Assembly (NCBI GenBank): GCA_004296805.1
Contig: SCVR01000015.1
Coordinates: 1-39,325 of the forward strand
Reading direction: 5' to 3'
Source: Dehalococcoidia bacterium
GTDB lineage: Bacteria; Chloroflexota; Dehalococcoidia; UBA2979
DNA: 39,325 nt
The translations under genes were made by a program, and so were the position numbers. The notes under the pieces are model-generated. The model worked only from the letters and a program-made list of their open reading frames with translations, searched no databases and was not told where the DNA came from. Shown here in pieces: positions 28,263 through 37,440 of this stretch. How positions within the stretch are numbered: position 1 is the first letter of the stretch; each line of letters begins with the position of its first letter.

Positions 28263-28343
28263 CGCGCCGCCCTTCGCTCTCGCTTTCTGGAGCCAGCCGT
28301 ACCCCGGTGAAGATCGGGTGCGGCAGGTCGCGCTACATCTGCG

Positions 28344-28372
28344 AGTATACGCACAGGTGCACTTATCTGAGC
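28344..28372 (-). promoter_or_regulatory. Leftward late promoter (GCTCAG-N17-TATACT)
   Basis: On the minus strand, GCTCAG (28367-28372) is followed by 17 bp and TATACT (28344-28349). The spacer contains a GCAC/GTGC inverted repeat. The same -35/-10 pair and spacing occur at 35149-35177 upstream of the protease gene. It would drive the head-tail connector and tail genes; the start codon is about 80 bp downstream. The gap 28263-28382 holds nothing else. Confidence 0.75.
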
Positions 28373-28382
28373 GCAGGTTGCT

Positions 28383-29879
28383 TCAACGCATGGTGCCGAT
28401 GGCGGCCCGCTCGGTCGGGGCGACAACCTGGCCGGGCGAGGCGGCAGAGAGCTCGCCAGCGGAGCCGGTGGCCGTCCGCTGCGTGGGGTTCACGACCTGG
28501 CCTTCCGCGACCGGGGACAGTTCGCCGATCTGGCCGTTCGCGGGGCCCGCCGCGTCGCCGTCGGCGTCCTCGGCGGCAGCGATGACCAGGGCCAGCGCCG
28601 CGGTGGCCTGCAGGTTCGCGACGACAGCGAGCGCAGCAGCAGTAGCGGTGGCGGTCGCAGGAGCTGCAGCGACACCGCCGGCGGCACCGTTGACGACCGT
28701 CGACGCGGTCGCGCACTCGGCGTTGGCCGACACCGCGCCGCCACCGGCCTCGATGGTCGGGGCCTCCGCGGCCCCCGTGGCGGCAGCTGCGCCCGCGGCG
28801 GGCTGCACGCGGCCCGCAGGCTGCCCAGCTGCCCCCGCCCCGGTCGCCGTCGCGGCGGCCGGCTTCACGGCCGTCGAGGGCGTCTCAGCGGCGCCGGTGA
28901 CGGTGGCGCACTCGGCCGCCGCGTTCGTCATGATCGCCGTGGAGATCGTCGCGTCGAGTGCAGCGGCGGTGGCTGTGGCGGTGGCCGCGGTCGGCGCGAC
29001 TCGTGCCGCAGGCTGCTCGGCGGCGCCGGCGACGCCAGCGTTCCCCCCGGTCGGCTTCACTCCCACCGAGGGCTGCTGAGCTGCGCCGGTGATGGCCACG
29101 GCGCCACCGGTCGGCTTGACCGACGGCCCGGCCTGCTCGGCCGTACCGGTGGCGGCGACCGCGCCTCCCGTCGGCTTCACCGACGGTGCGGGGTCGTTCG
29201 CGGTGCCGGTGGCCGGCGAGTTCTCGGCCGAGGCGTTCGTCGCGGCTGAGGCCGGACGAAGCGCGATGACCGCCGCGTAGCCGCGGACCCCGGCCGAGCG
29301 GACGAAGTCGAAGTCGCCCGACGCCCCCGAGCTCGACCATGCCACGAGGTCCGCGACGCTGGTGTGGGGGCTGTTGGCGATGGAGTCGACCCGCTCGGCC
29401 CATGCGGCGGGGACGGTCGGCGGGGTCATGGTGCCGCTGGCCGAGTTGGAGACCGTGAACCCGACGAAGGTGACACCGGTCACCGAAGTCGTCTGGCCCG
29501 CGACGGTGTACGCCGTGACCGCGCCTATGGATGCCTCGGTCGCGGCGACGTCTATCGGGGTGGTGGTGTCGACGCCCCGGTAGGCGAGCAGGATCGCCCG
29601 GCAGGTGCCGGAGGTGTTGTTGGTGACGGTGAAGTTCCCGGACTCAGAGCCGGTCGCTTCCTTGTGGTAGATCGCGCCGCCGGGGGACTGGCTGGTCCCG
29701 GAGAGGCCGCCGATGACCTTGGTGAACCCGGTCTGGGCGCCAGGCTCCGTGGCAGGCCCGTTGACGACGACCAGGACGAGACGGTCTCCGGCTTGAAGTC
29801 CGGCGGGGTAGGGAGCGGCGGGGTCGGCGCCGGTCAACCCGACTGCGATCCCGCCGTCGGCGACGAACGTGATCGCCAC
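28383..29879 (-). CDS. Repeat-containing fibre-like structural protein
   Basis: The 498-residue protein has two parts. Residues 1-215 form a beta-sandwich-like domain (ITFVADGGIAVGLTGADPA, then GDRLVLVVVNGP, and IALRPASAATN at its end), common in actinophage fibre or minor tail proteins. Residues about 220-440 are Ala/Thr/Val-rich repeats of about 20 residues (SVKPTGGAVAATGTAEQAGP and variants such as VKPTGGNAGVAGAAEQPAA). The end segment carries GELSPVAEGQV and GELSAASPGQV repeats. It lies with a glycosidase and holin between capsid and connector genes. Confidence 0.72.
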   Translation of the reverse strand: MAITFVADGGIAVGLTGADPAAPYPAGLQAGDRLVLVVVNGPATEPGAQTGFTKVIGGLSGTSQSPGGAIYHKEATGSESGNFTVTNNTSGTCRAILLAYRGVDTTTPIDVAATEASIGAVTAYTVAGQTTSVTGVTFVGFTVSNSASGTMTPPTVPAAWAERVDSIANSPHTSVADLVAWSSSGASGDFDFVRSAGVRGYAAVIALRPASAATNASAENSPATGTANDPAPSVKPTGGAVAATGTAEQAGPSVKPTGGAVAITGAAQQPSVGVKPTGGNAGVAGAAEQPAARVAPTAATATATAAALDATISTAIMTNAAAECATVTGAAETPSTAVKPAAATATGAGAAGQPAGRVQPAAGAAAATGAAEAPTIEAGGGAVSANAECATASTVVNGAAGGVAAAPATATATAAALAVVANLQATAALALVIAAAEDADGDAAGPANGQIGELSPVAEGQVVNPTQRTATGSAGELSAASPGQVVAPTERAAIGTMR

Positions 29880-29888
29880 GACCGTCTC

Positions 29889-30902
29889 CTACTGCTGGGC
29901 CCGCGGGTCGGCCTTGGTGACGCGGAACGCCTCGAGGCGGTCCCCGGTCAGCACGAGGCCCTTGTCGCCGTTGTCGGAGTTGAACAGCAGCGCGGCCCAG
30001 ACCTGCGGCTCGGACAGGACGGCCTCGCCCATCTGGGCGATGTGCTCGGCGGTCCAGCCGTTGTACTCGCCGATCAGGATGGGCTTGTCGGCGTGACCCT
30101 GGGCCTCGAGCCACGCGACGAGCTTGGGGAGGCCGCGGGCGGGGCCGAGCTTCCACGTCGAGGGCTGGCCCTTGTTCCCCTGGGCGTAGATGTCCATGCC
30201 GGCGAAGTCCCAGGCCTCGAGGAGATCCGGCGCGCTGTAGGCCGCGAACGTCGAGACCTGGTTGTCGAGGAGCCACCCGTTCCAGAGCGGCCCGACGAAC
30301 ACCCGCTCGGCCCGGAAGATCGGCAGGAGCCGGCGGTGCAGGTTGCAGAACTGGGCGCCGGTGATGTCGGGGTTCGGCTCGTGCCAGAACGTCACCGCGA
30401 CCGGGACGTCGTACGCCTGGAGCCGGGCCGCGACCTGCTCGGCCACCCCGTCATAGGACCCGGCGACCGCGCCGGTGATGTTGCCGCCGACCTTGAACGA
30501 CAGGACCGGCATCATCCCGGCGTCGATGGCCTGCTCGGTCTCGGGCCGGCGGTGGTCGGCGCCCTTGGCGAGGTCGCAGAAGATCCGGCGCGCGGTGACC
30601 CCGGTCGGCCCGACCTCGGCGAGCCGGGTGGCCCACTCGGCGGCCGGGGCCGACATGCCGATCACCTTCCGGGTCGGCGTGGGGGTGGGTTCGTGGGTGG
30701 CCATGTGCGCGTCGTACTCGGCCCGGAGCGCCGCGAGCTGGCCACCGAGCTCGGCGCGCGCGGCCTCGCTCTCCTCGAGGGAGGTGTGCAGCGCCGCGAG
30801 CTCCGACGCCACCGCCTCGCGCTCGGCGGCGCGGCCCTCGGCCTCGCGTGCGTCGCCGTACGCGGTGGCCGCCGAGAGGACCTCGCCCAGGTCGACGGCC
30901 AT
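29889..30902 (-). CDS. Virion glycosidase (GH26-like) with coiled-coil anchor
   Basis: The start is set at ATG 30902 (stop of the holin is 1 bp away). Residues 1-70 form a coiled coil (REAEGRAAEREAVASELAAL, then RAELGGQLAALRAEYD). Residues about 85-337 look like a TIM-barrel glycoside hydrolase: PVAVTFWHEPNPD (acid/base Glu) and KPILIGEYNGW (nucleophile Glu), with MDIYAQG between, the layout of GH26-type enzymes. It would cut a cell-surface polysaccharide, and the coiled coil may trimerise it on the virion. The substrate is unknown. Confidence 0.75.
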   Translation of the reverse strand: MAVDLGEVLSAATAYGDAREAEGRAAEREAVASELAALHTSLEESEAARAELGGQLAALRAEYDAHMATHEPTPTPTRKVIGMSAPAAEWATRLAEVGPTGVTARRIFCDLAKGADHRRPETEQAIDAGMMPVLSFKVGGNITGAVAGSYDGVAEQVAARLQAYDVPVAVTFWHEPNPDITGAQFCNLHRRLLPIFRAERVFVGPLWNGWLLDNQVSTFAAYSAPDLLEAWDFAGMDIYAQGNKGQPSTWKLGPARGLPKLVAWLEAQGHADKPILIGEYNGWTAEHIAQMGEAVLSEPQVWAALLFNSDNGDKGLVLTGDRLEAFRVTKADPRAQQ

Positions 30903-30903
30903 G

Positions 30904-31122
30904 TCAGGCCGGAGGATCGGCGGGGGTGTCGACGTTGCTGCCGGCGGTGAAGCCGAGCGCCACCCCCACGTACGCGTACACGGCGAGCGCGGTGGACAGA
31001 TCCACGCTGCCGAGGCTGTCGAGGCCGGCGACCTGGAGAGCACCGAGGACGAGTCCCACGACGGCGTACACGAGGTACAGGCCCTTGCGGACCTTCGGGG
31101 GGATGCTGGTCAGAGGGTTCAT
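30904..31122 (-). CDS. Putative holin
   Basis: The 72-residue membrane protein has a short basic N-terminus (SIPPKVRKG) and two hydrophobic segments (LYLVYAVVGLVLGALQVAG, and LAVYAYVGVALGFTAG), ending in an acidic tail. Size and topology fit a class II holin, and N-termini of this type are frequent in actinophage holins. It lies 12 kb away from the endolysin but within the same late leftward transcription direction. Confidence 0.7.
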   Translation of the reverse strand: MNPLTSIPPKVRKGLYLVYAVVGLVLGALQVAGLDSLGSVDLSTALAVYAYVGVALGFTAGSNVDTPADPPA

Positions 31123-31132
31123 GCTGTGCCTC

Positions 31133-31612
31133 CTAGAGGGTGAACCGGAGGATCCCGTTGGCGTGCCACACGATCGTGAACGTGCCGTCGGTCACCGAGT
31201 TCGTCCCGCCGAAGTAGTTGTAGCAGAGGCCCTGGTCGGCGACCGGGGTCGTGACGGTGTCGGAGTACACCAGGCACCCGTACACCGAGGCGAGGGTCGC
31301 CGAGCTCCCCGAGGCCGTGTCGGCGGCGTCGAGGAACACCGTGTCCGCGGTCGAGGAGTCGAGCGACACCGAGGTCAGCGCCACACCACCGGCCGCCCAC
31401 TCCGCACCGTCAGACACCTCGTTGCCGGTGATGACCCACTGGCCGGCGTTGTACGCGGTGTTGGCCGCGGTGACGTCGTTGTCGGGGGTGATGTCGTTGT
31501 CGTACAGCGCCGCCTTCAGCGTGTCCCCCGAGAGGTCCATGGCGAAGTTCGTGGTCCGGCCGAGGAAGTCGGCCAGGGTGGCGCGGAAGATCTTGCTGTT
31601 TGACCAGGCCAT
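31133..31612 (-). CDS. Beta-rich structural protein
   Basis: The 159-residue protein starts AWSNSKIFRATLADFL, with DTLKAALYDNDITPDN and a C-terminal TIVWHANGILRFTL. This form occurs next to capsid genes of many Streptomyces-type phages and is treated as a virion component. Beta strands predominate. The exact location on the virion is unknown. Confidence 0.75.
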   Translation of the reverse strand: MAWSNSKIFRATLADFLGRTTNFAMDLSGDTLKAALYDNDITPDNDVTAANTAYNAGQWVITGNEVSDGAEWAAGGVALTSVSLDSSTADTVFLDAADTASGSSATLASVYGCLVYSDTVTTPVADQGLCYNYFGGTNSVTDGTFTIVWHANGILRFTL

Positions 31613-31616
31613 CGGG

Positions 31617-31937
31617 TCACTCCCTCTCAGACGTGGCGGTCGCGCATGGTGCCAGGACGGCGCAGTCCTGGCCGGTGTCCCGGGTGGTCACGACCGACAT
31701 CACCGGCCGGCCCTCGCCGTCCACGGCTGCCCGGTCGGCGCCGACGTAGTCCTCGCGCTCGCGGGCCTCGACCTTCGCCTTCGTCCCGGCCGCGACGAAC
31801 GGGGCGGTGAGGCCCCGCAGGCCGCGGCAGGAGTGAAACGGGGTGTGCGGCCGGGCCTCGCGGGTGACGTGCGTCGCCGAGCAGTTCGGGCACGTCCAGT
31901 GGTGCTCGGGCGCCAGGAGCACCCCGGGGAGGCTCAT
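31617..31937 (-). CDS. Zinc-ribbon hypothetical protein
   Basis: ATG 31937 overlaps the upstream stop (ATGA). The 106-residue protein has HHWTCPNCSATHVTRE and PFHSCRGLRGL, a zinc ribbon near the N-terminus, followed by a charged region (TKAKVEAREREDYVGADR). It belongs to a run of three small zinc proteins between capsid and fibre genes. The function is unknown. Confidence 0.72.
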   Translation of the reverse strand: MSLPGVLLAPEHHWTCPNCSATHVTREARPHTPFHSCRGLRGLTAPFVAAGTKAKVEAREREDYVGADRAAVDGEGRPVMSVVTTRDTGQDCAVLAPCATATSERE

Positions 31938-32113
31938 GTCATCCGCCCGTCGCGGGGCCACTGGTAGCCGTCGAACTCGCAGAAGAGGACCCCGCCCGGC
32001 CCTGTTGTGAGCGGCTCCCCGTCCCGGGGACACGCTTCGGGCGGCTGGGCTTCGCGGGCCCGGCGCTCTTCCGCGGCTTCGCGGGCGAAGTCGACGAGCT
32101 GCTCCCAGGCCAT
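31934..32113 (-). CDS. Small Cys-containing protein (59 residues), overlapping gene
   Basis: Starts at ATG 32113. The helical N-terminus (WEQLVDFAREAAEERRARE) and the EACPRDGEPLTTGPGGVLFC ribbon are typical of a short actinophage protein that contains a CPxDGEPL motif, also present in the N-terminus of TerL here. It lies almost completely inside the 3' part of the gene at 31939-32307, in another frame. Both frames look protein-like. Confidence 0.65.
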   Translation of the reverse strand: MAWEQLVDFAREAAEERRAREAQPPEACPRDGEPLTTGPGGVLFCEFDGYQWPRDGRMT

Positions 32114-32307
32114 GGCTTCTCGCTCTCCTCGGCCGCCCCGGGGCCGGCCGTGTCGGACTCGACGACAACGCCGGGCAGGAGGACGCCGCCCCTCACCGAG
32201 GTGAGGGTGTCCGTCTGCCCGACGTCGGTGCCTGTGCACGTCGGACACATGTCGACCAGCCCGACCTGAAACTTGGTCGAGCAGGTGCGACAGGTCCAGC
32301 GAGTCAT
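31939..32307 (-). CDS. Zinc-ribbon protein with basic tail
   Basis: ATG 32307 overlaps the stop of the structural gene upstream (TGATG). Residues 1-27 form a clean ribbon (WTCRTCSTKFQVGLVDMCP with TCTG). The middle is a beta strand (RGGVLLPGVVVESD). The end is a Lys/Pro/Ser-rich low-complexity tail that shares its DNA with the gene at 31934-32113. A frameshift in the assembly could shorten this tail. Confidence 0.6.
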   Translation of the reverse strand: MTRWTCRTCSTKFQVGLVDMCPTCTGTDVGQTDTLTSVRGGVLLPGVVVESDTAGPGAAEESEKPWPGSSSSTSPAKPRKSAGPAKPSRPKRVPGTGSRSQQGRAGSSSASSTATSGPATGG

Positions 32308-32825
32308 CAGGCGTTGAGCTGCGCGAGGTTCTCCGGCGCCCGCTGGACCGTGAGGTCGTACGGGATCGCGATGACGGCGCCGGGGATGGTGCCGCCCGTG
32401 CCCGGGTCGGCGATGTCCACGCTGACCCACTCGCAGTCATCGGAGAGCTGGGTCGCGTCGACCTCGATGACGAGGATCGCCTGGTGTGCGGCGTAGGTCG
32501 CGCCGGCGAGGGTGACCTCGCTGGCCGCGGTCTGCGTCAGCTTGGTCCAGGTCTCGTCGCCGTCGAGGCTCGCCTCGTTCTTGATGTAGGCGGTCGTGAC
32601 GACGTCGAGGTCGCGGGAGGTGCCGCTGGTGGCGGCGGTGTGCTCCTTGACGTCGACGACGACGTCGTCGGTGCCGGCGGACGCGACGCCCTTCAGCACG
32701 ACGAACGCGACGCCGCCGCAGTTCTTCAGGTGGACCCGGTGGCCGGTGTTCGCGCCGGCTGCGAGGTCCGCGATGGGAGCCACGACGCTGCCGATGTCGA
32801 AGAGCCGGCCGAGTGCCTTGGTCAT
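32307..32825 (-). CDS. Putative head structural/decoration protein
   Basis: The start is set at ATG 32825 (172 residues). The product has RLFDIGSVVAPIADLAAG, VHLKNCGGVAFVVLKG and VDVKEHTAATSGTSRDL, a beta-rich pattern found just downstream of capsid genes in actinophages. Its place right after the major capsid protein suggests a decoration or accessory head protein. The assignment is by context. Confidence 0.68.
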   Translation of the reverse strand: MTKALGRLFDIGSVVAPIADLAAGANTGHRVHLKNCGGVAFVVLKGVASAGTDDVVVDVKEHTAATSGTSRDLDVVTTAYIKNEASLDGDETWTKLTQTAASEVTLAGATYAAHQAILVIEVDATQLSDDCEWVSVDIADPGTGGTIPGAVIAIPYDLTVQRAPENLAQLNA

Positions 32826-32869
32826 GATGTGCCTTCCTTGTGGGGGTTGATTGCCACTTCGGAGCAAGC

Positions 32870-32897
32870 CCCGGGCGGGGTGTCAATGCCGCCCGGG
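32870..32897 (-). terminator. GC-rich stem-loop after the capsid gene
   Basis: CCCGGGCGG and CCGCCCGGG form a perfect 9-bp stem with a 10-nt loop, 11 bp beyond the capsid stop. No U-run follows, so it may act as an attenuator or mRNA stabiliser rather than a full terminator. Such hairpins could raise capsid mRNA relative to downstream genes. The rest of the gap 32826-32907 holds only the ribosome site of the next gene. Confidence 0.6.
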
Positions 32898-32907
32898 ACC
32901 GGCAACG

Positions 32908-34229
32908 TCAGTCGGCGCCGAGCTCGACGAACGGGGACAGGGTCGCGCCGCCGTTGGCCGGGGTGATGGCCGAGTTCAGCCACGGCCGGCCGTCGACGCG
33001 CTCGATGATCCGAACGGCCGTCTGGTCGTTCTTGAACTTGTAGTGCGGCGAGGTCTCGATCTGCATGACCTGCCGGTCGCCGACCAGGTAGTAGCCGAAG
33101 TCGACGAACGACAGCTGGCCGGCGCTGCCCTTGGCGGGCATCTTCTCGGTGAAGATGACCGGCCGGCCGAGCAGCGTCATGGGGGGACCCTCGGCGAGGC
33201 CGTTGTTCAGCCACACCGCCGGCGAACCGGTGGACACCTCGAGGCGGGCCAGGTCGACGAACGTGTCGATCGACGCGATCCACACCGCGCGGCCCAGGGA
33301 GGCCGGCAGCATCCGCGAGTACATGCTCGCGACGTCGGCGAACTCGATGTCGTTCCCGGACGCGGTCGCGGTGACCGTGATCTTCGCGGCGGCGTTGCGG
33401 ACACCGAGGGGCTCGCCGACACCGGAGCCGGTGAGGAACGCGACGTCCTCGAAGAAGCTGATGGCCTCGGGCCACAGCTCCTCGATCAGCGCGGAGAACG
33501 ACCCGATCGCGTCCTGGAACAGCTCGTTCGGGACCTCGCTGTACCCGGTGAGCTTCTTCGCGTCGAGGACCACCCGGCCGAACTTCGCGGACGAGTCGGT
33601 CAGCGCGCCGGCCTCCTCGGTCCAGTAGCCGACCATGCCGCCGTACACGCTGGAGGCGTGCGAGGTGTCGTCGATCGTGGGGATCGGGACACGCAGCGAG
33701 TCCATGGGGATGACCCGCGCGCGGGAGCGGACGATGGACGACTCGAGCGCCACCGCGAGCAGCTCGGAACGGAGGGTCTCGGGGATGAGGAACCCGCCGT
33801 CGCTGGGGACGGTGGAGCCGAAGGCGTTGCGGACGGCGTGGATCTTGTCCTGCAGCTCGCCGGCGCCGGCGCCCTGCGACTTGTGCCAGATCGCCTGGAG
33901 GAACTCGCCGTGGTTCTTCACCAGCTTGTCGACGCCGGCGCCGGGGGCGTTGGCGTTGTAGATCTTCGACCGCTTCGCGGCGAGGCTGCCGACCGCGGAG
34001 TCGGGCGTCAGGTTGAGACGCTGGGTCGAGCCGTGGTCCTTCAGCCACTGGGCCAGGACCCGCTGGGTCTCTTCCTTGACCTGGGTGGCGACGTCGTTGT
34101 GGGCGTCGGCCTTGGCGTCGGCGTAGTCCTTGAGGAACTGGCCGAGCTTGCCGTTGTTGACCAGCTCGACGATCTTCGACTGGTCCTTCAGGGTCGCCTC
34201 GAGCTCGTCGAGCGACATGGTGGCAGTGG

Positions 34230-34233
<4 letters not shown>
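32908..34233 (-). CDS. Major capsid protein (HK97 fold)
   Basis: Starts at GTG 34233 (GTGA overlap with the protease); ATG 34218 is the alternative. The 441-residue protein has a helical, charged N-terminal delta-like region (residues 1-110, SLDELEATLKDQSKIVELV) and an HK97 core with GGFLIPETLRSELLAVALES, a GYWTEEAG segment, KKLTGYSEVPNELFQDA and FLTGSGVGEPLGVRNA. These are classic phage capsid motifs. The delta region would be removed by the adjacent protease. Confidence 0.93.
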
Positions 34234-35117
<884 letters not shown>

Positions 35118-35148
35118 CACCCACGCCCCTTCCACGGCTACTAGTCGG

Positions 35149-35177
35149 AGTATACGCATACCTATGCGCACTTGAGC
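35149..35177 (-). promoter_or_regulatory. Leftward late promoter (GCTCAA-N17-TATACT)
   Basis: On the minus strand, GCTCAA (35172-35177) is followed by 17 bp and TATACT (35149-35154). The spacer contains a perfect CGCATA/TATGCG inverted repeat around CC. The -35, the spacing and the -10 match the site at 28344-28372. The protease start is 32 bp downstream. A weaker rightward -10 (TAAACT, 35179-35184) overlaps the region and could serve the terminase genes. The interval 35118-35223 holds only these elements and the TerS ribosome site. Confidence 0.75.
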
Positions 35178-35223
35178 GTAAACTCCGAAGAGAGCGAGTG
35201 TCCCGGTCAGGAGGTGTCAGGTC

Positions 35224-35655
35224 GTGCCGGCACGTCGAACACCTTCGGTCCTGACCGCCCTCCAGTCCGCGCTGAGAGCGCAGCCGGCCGGCGCCCAGGA
35301 CGCCGCCACCGTCGCGCTGGCCAAGCGGTACGCCCTCGAGCTCGACGACGCCGACGTGATCTCGACCGCCGCAACCAAGGCCCTCCGCCAGCTGGCGAAG
35401 GCCGACGTCGAGGACGACCTGTTCGAGAAGTTCGAGGCCCTCGCCGCTCGAATCGAACAGGTCCACGTGGCCGCGACGATCGGCCCCAAGCTCCTGGCCG
35501 CCCTCGAGCAGCTCGGCCTGACCCCGAAGGCCCGCAACGCCATCCTCGCCACGCCGGGGGGAGGTGGCGGCAATGACGGTGGTCCCTCTCCCCTTGGACA
35601 CCTCCGAGCACTTGGGTCGAACCGAGCCCCGGCTGTGGACTCCTCCGCTTCGTGA
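35224..35655 (+). CDS. Terminase small subunit
   Basis: Starts at GTG 35224 behind AGGAGG (35209-35214). The 143-residue protein is helical: TALQSALRAQPAGAQDAATV, KRYALELDDADVIS, then a long helix (FEKFEALAARIEQVHVA) and a C-terminal tail. It lies directly before, and overlapping by 83 bp, the large terminase gene. The small subunit recognises the packaging site. The call rests on position, size and helical form rather than on a specific motif. Confidence 0.78.
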   Translation: MPARRTPSVLTALQSALRAQPAGAQDAATVALAKRYALELDDADVISTAATKALRQLAKADVEDDLFEKFEALAARIEQVHVAATIGPKLLAALEQLGLTPKARNAILATPGGGGGNDGGPSPLGHLRALGSNRAPAVDSSAS

Positions 35656-37279
35656 GCTGACACCGGACACGTGCCCGTCGTGCGGGTGGTCCACGATGAA
35701 CGACGACGGGGAGTTTCCCGAGTACGGCGACGACGACCAACTCCTCTGCCCCGAGGACGGGGAGCCGCTGACCCCGGCGACGTCGTACGGGTTCGCGGTG
35801 ATCCTGTTCGCCCGGCACGTCCTGAAGCACCCCCTCGACCCGTGGGAGGAGTGGGTCGCGATCCACCTCGGCGAGCTCCTCCCCGACGGCCGGCCCCGCT
35901 TTCGGAAGTACCTGATCCTCGTCGCCCGGCAGAACGGGAAGACCGAGCTCCTGGTGGTGCTGACCCTCTACTGGATGTTCGTCACCCGGGTCGGGGTGGT
36001 GCTCGGCACCTCCACGAAGCTCGACTACGCCGCGGAGTCCTGGCGGAAAGCGTGCAAGCTCGCCCGCCGGATCCCCGAGCTGAACGCCGAGATCCCCAAG
36101 CGTGGCGGGATCCGCAAGGCCAACGGCGAGCAGGTCCTTTGGCGCGCGGACCCCCTCGAGGCCGAGCTCGAGGAGGGGTCGCGGTACAAGATCGCGGCGT
36201 CGAACGAGGAGGGCGGCCGGTCCCTGACGATCGACCGGCTGGTCCTCGACGAGCTGCGGCAGCATCACGACTACTCGGCGTGGGATGCGTCCTATGACGC
36301 GATGTCGGCGGTGCCCGACGCCCAGGCGATCATGATCACGAACGCCGGGTCGGACAAGTCCGTCGTCCTCAACGACACCCGCGACGAGGCCCTCCGGTTC
36401 ATCGACACCGGGGTCGGTGACGAACGGCTCGGCCTGGCCGAATACTCCTCACCGGACGGCGCCTCACCGGTCGACATCGACGCCCTCCTGCAGGCCAACC
36501 CGAACGCCGGCCGCCGGATCCTCGTCGAGGACCTCCTCAACGAGGGCGCCGCCGCGATGCGGATCGGCGGGAAGAAGCTCGCCGGGTTCCGCACCGAGCG
36601 GATGTGCCAGCGGGTCCCCGCCATGGACAACGCGCTAGACCTCGACGCCTGGGAGCGGGAGTTCGACCCGGCCCAGCTCATCCCCCTCGGCGTCCGACAC
36701 CCCTCGATCCGGCCCGGCTGCCTCGACCCCGGCGACCTGTCCGCGGTGCGGTCCCGCGTCACGCTGTGCGTCGAGGTCTCCGAGGACGGCCTCCACGCCA
36801 CGCTGTACGCCGCCGCGCTCCTCGACGACGGCCGCGTCCGCATCGACCCAGTGACGGCCTGGGCGGGCCCCGGCTGCACCAAGGACCTGCAGGCCGACCT
36901 CCCCAGCTGGGTCGCGAAGGTGAAGCCGAGGAAGGTCGGGTGGCTGCCGTCCGGGCCGGCCGCCGCGGTCGCCGCGAGCATCGCGAAGAAGCGCGACAAC
37001 TGGCCACCCCGCGGCGTCGCCCTCGAGGAGATCACCCGCGACACCCCGGCCGTGTGCATGGGGTTCGCCGAGCAGGTCACCACCGGCCAGGTCGCCCACT
37101 CCGGCGACTCCCTCCTCGACGCCCAGGTCGCCACCGCCGAGAAGCAGTTCACCGGGAAGCGGTGGGTCTTCGCCCTCGGCGACGACCACGTCGACGCGGT
37201 CTATGCCGCGGCCGGCGCTGTGCACCTGGCCCGCACTCTCCCGCCCGCCACCCAACCCAGATTGAGGATGATCACGTGA
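35573..37279 (+). CDS. terL: Terminase large subunit
   Basis: ATG 35573 is preceded by GGGAGGTGG; GTG 35564 is the alternative. The 568-residue protein has an ATPase domain with Walker A VARQNGKTEL (about 117-126) and Walker B RLVLDELRQH (about 222-231), and a C-terminal nuclease-like domain. An N-terminal Cys element (CPSCGWS, then LCPEDGEPL) suggests a zinc knuckle before the ATPase, an unusual addition for the family. It would translocate and cut DNA at the portal. Confidence 0.93.
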   Translation: MTVVPLPLDTSEHLGRTEPRLWTPPLRELTPDTCPSCGWSTMNDDGEFPEYGDDDQLLCPEDGEPLTPATSYGFAVILFARHVLKHPLDPWEEWVAIHLGELLPDGRPRFRKYLILVARQNGKTELLVVLTLYWMFVTRVGVVLGTSTKLDYAAESWRKACKLARRIPELNAEIPKRGGIRKANGEQVLWRADPLEAELEEGSRYKIAASNEEGGRSLTIDRLVLDELRQHHDYSAWDASYDAMSAVPDAQAIMITNAGSDKSVVLNDTRDEALRFIDTGVGDERLGLAEYSSPDGASPVDIDALLQANPNAGRRILVEDLLNEGAAAMRIGGKKLAGFRTERMCQRVPAMDNALDLDAWEREFDPAQLIPLGVRHPSIRPGCLDPGDLSAVRSRVTLCVEVSEDGLHATLYAAALLDDGRVRIDPVTAWAGPGCTKDLQADLPSWVAKVKPRKVGWLPSGPAAAVAASIAKKRDNWPPRGVALEEITRDTPAVCMGFAEQVTTGQVAHSGDSLLDAQVATAEKQFTGKRWVFALGDDHVDAVYAAAGAVHLARTLPPATQPRLRMIT

Positions 37280-37440
37280 TCCGTCGTCTCGCCCCCCACA
37301 TGCCGCTGATCCTCGGCATCCTCGGCCTGGCGTTCCTCGTGGCGTCGGTGTGGACGATCGCCCGCTCCGACCTGGGCACCACCCTTGGCCTGGCCGCTAC
37401 CGGTCTCGGCCTCCTCGTCCTCGAATGGAGGGTCACCTGA
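37276..37440 (+). CDS. Small two-segment membrane protein
   Basis: GTG 37276 overlaps the TerL stop (GTGA) and TGA 37438-37440 overlaps the portal ATG (TGATG). The 54-residue product has two hydrophobic stretches (PLILGILGLAFLVASVW, and LGLAATGLGLLVLEW) with a short polar turn. A membrane protein embedded between TerL and portal, coupled to both, is not a usual member of the packaging cassette. It may be a small helper or holin-like protein. Confidence 0.7.
   Translation: MIRRLAPHMPLILGILGLAFLVASVWTIARSDLGTTLGLAATGLGLLVLEWRVT

Noticed and set aside
28500-29230. CRISPR-like array
   Set aside because: The repeats are coding, contiguous, degenerate and without unique spacers.
29364-30950. Long rightward frame opposite the glycosidase
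   Set aside because: Antisense shadow; the leftward frame has clear catalytic motifs and coupling.
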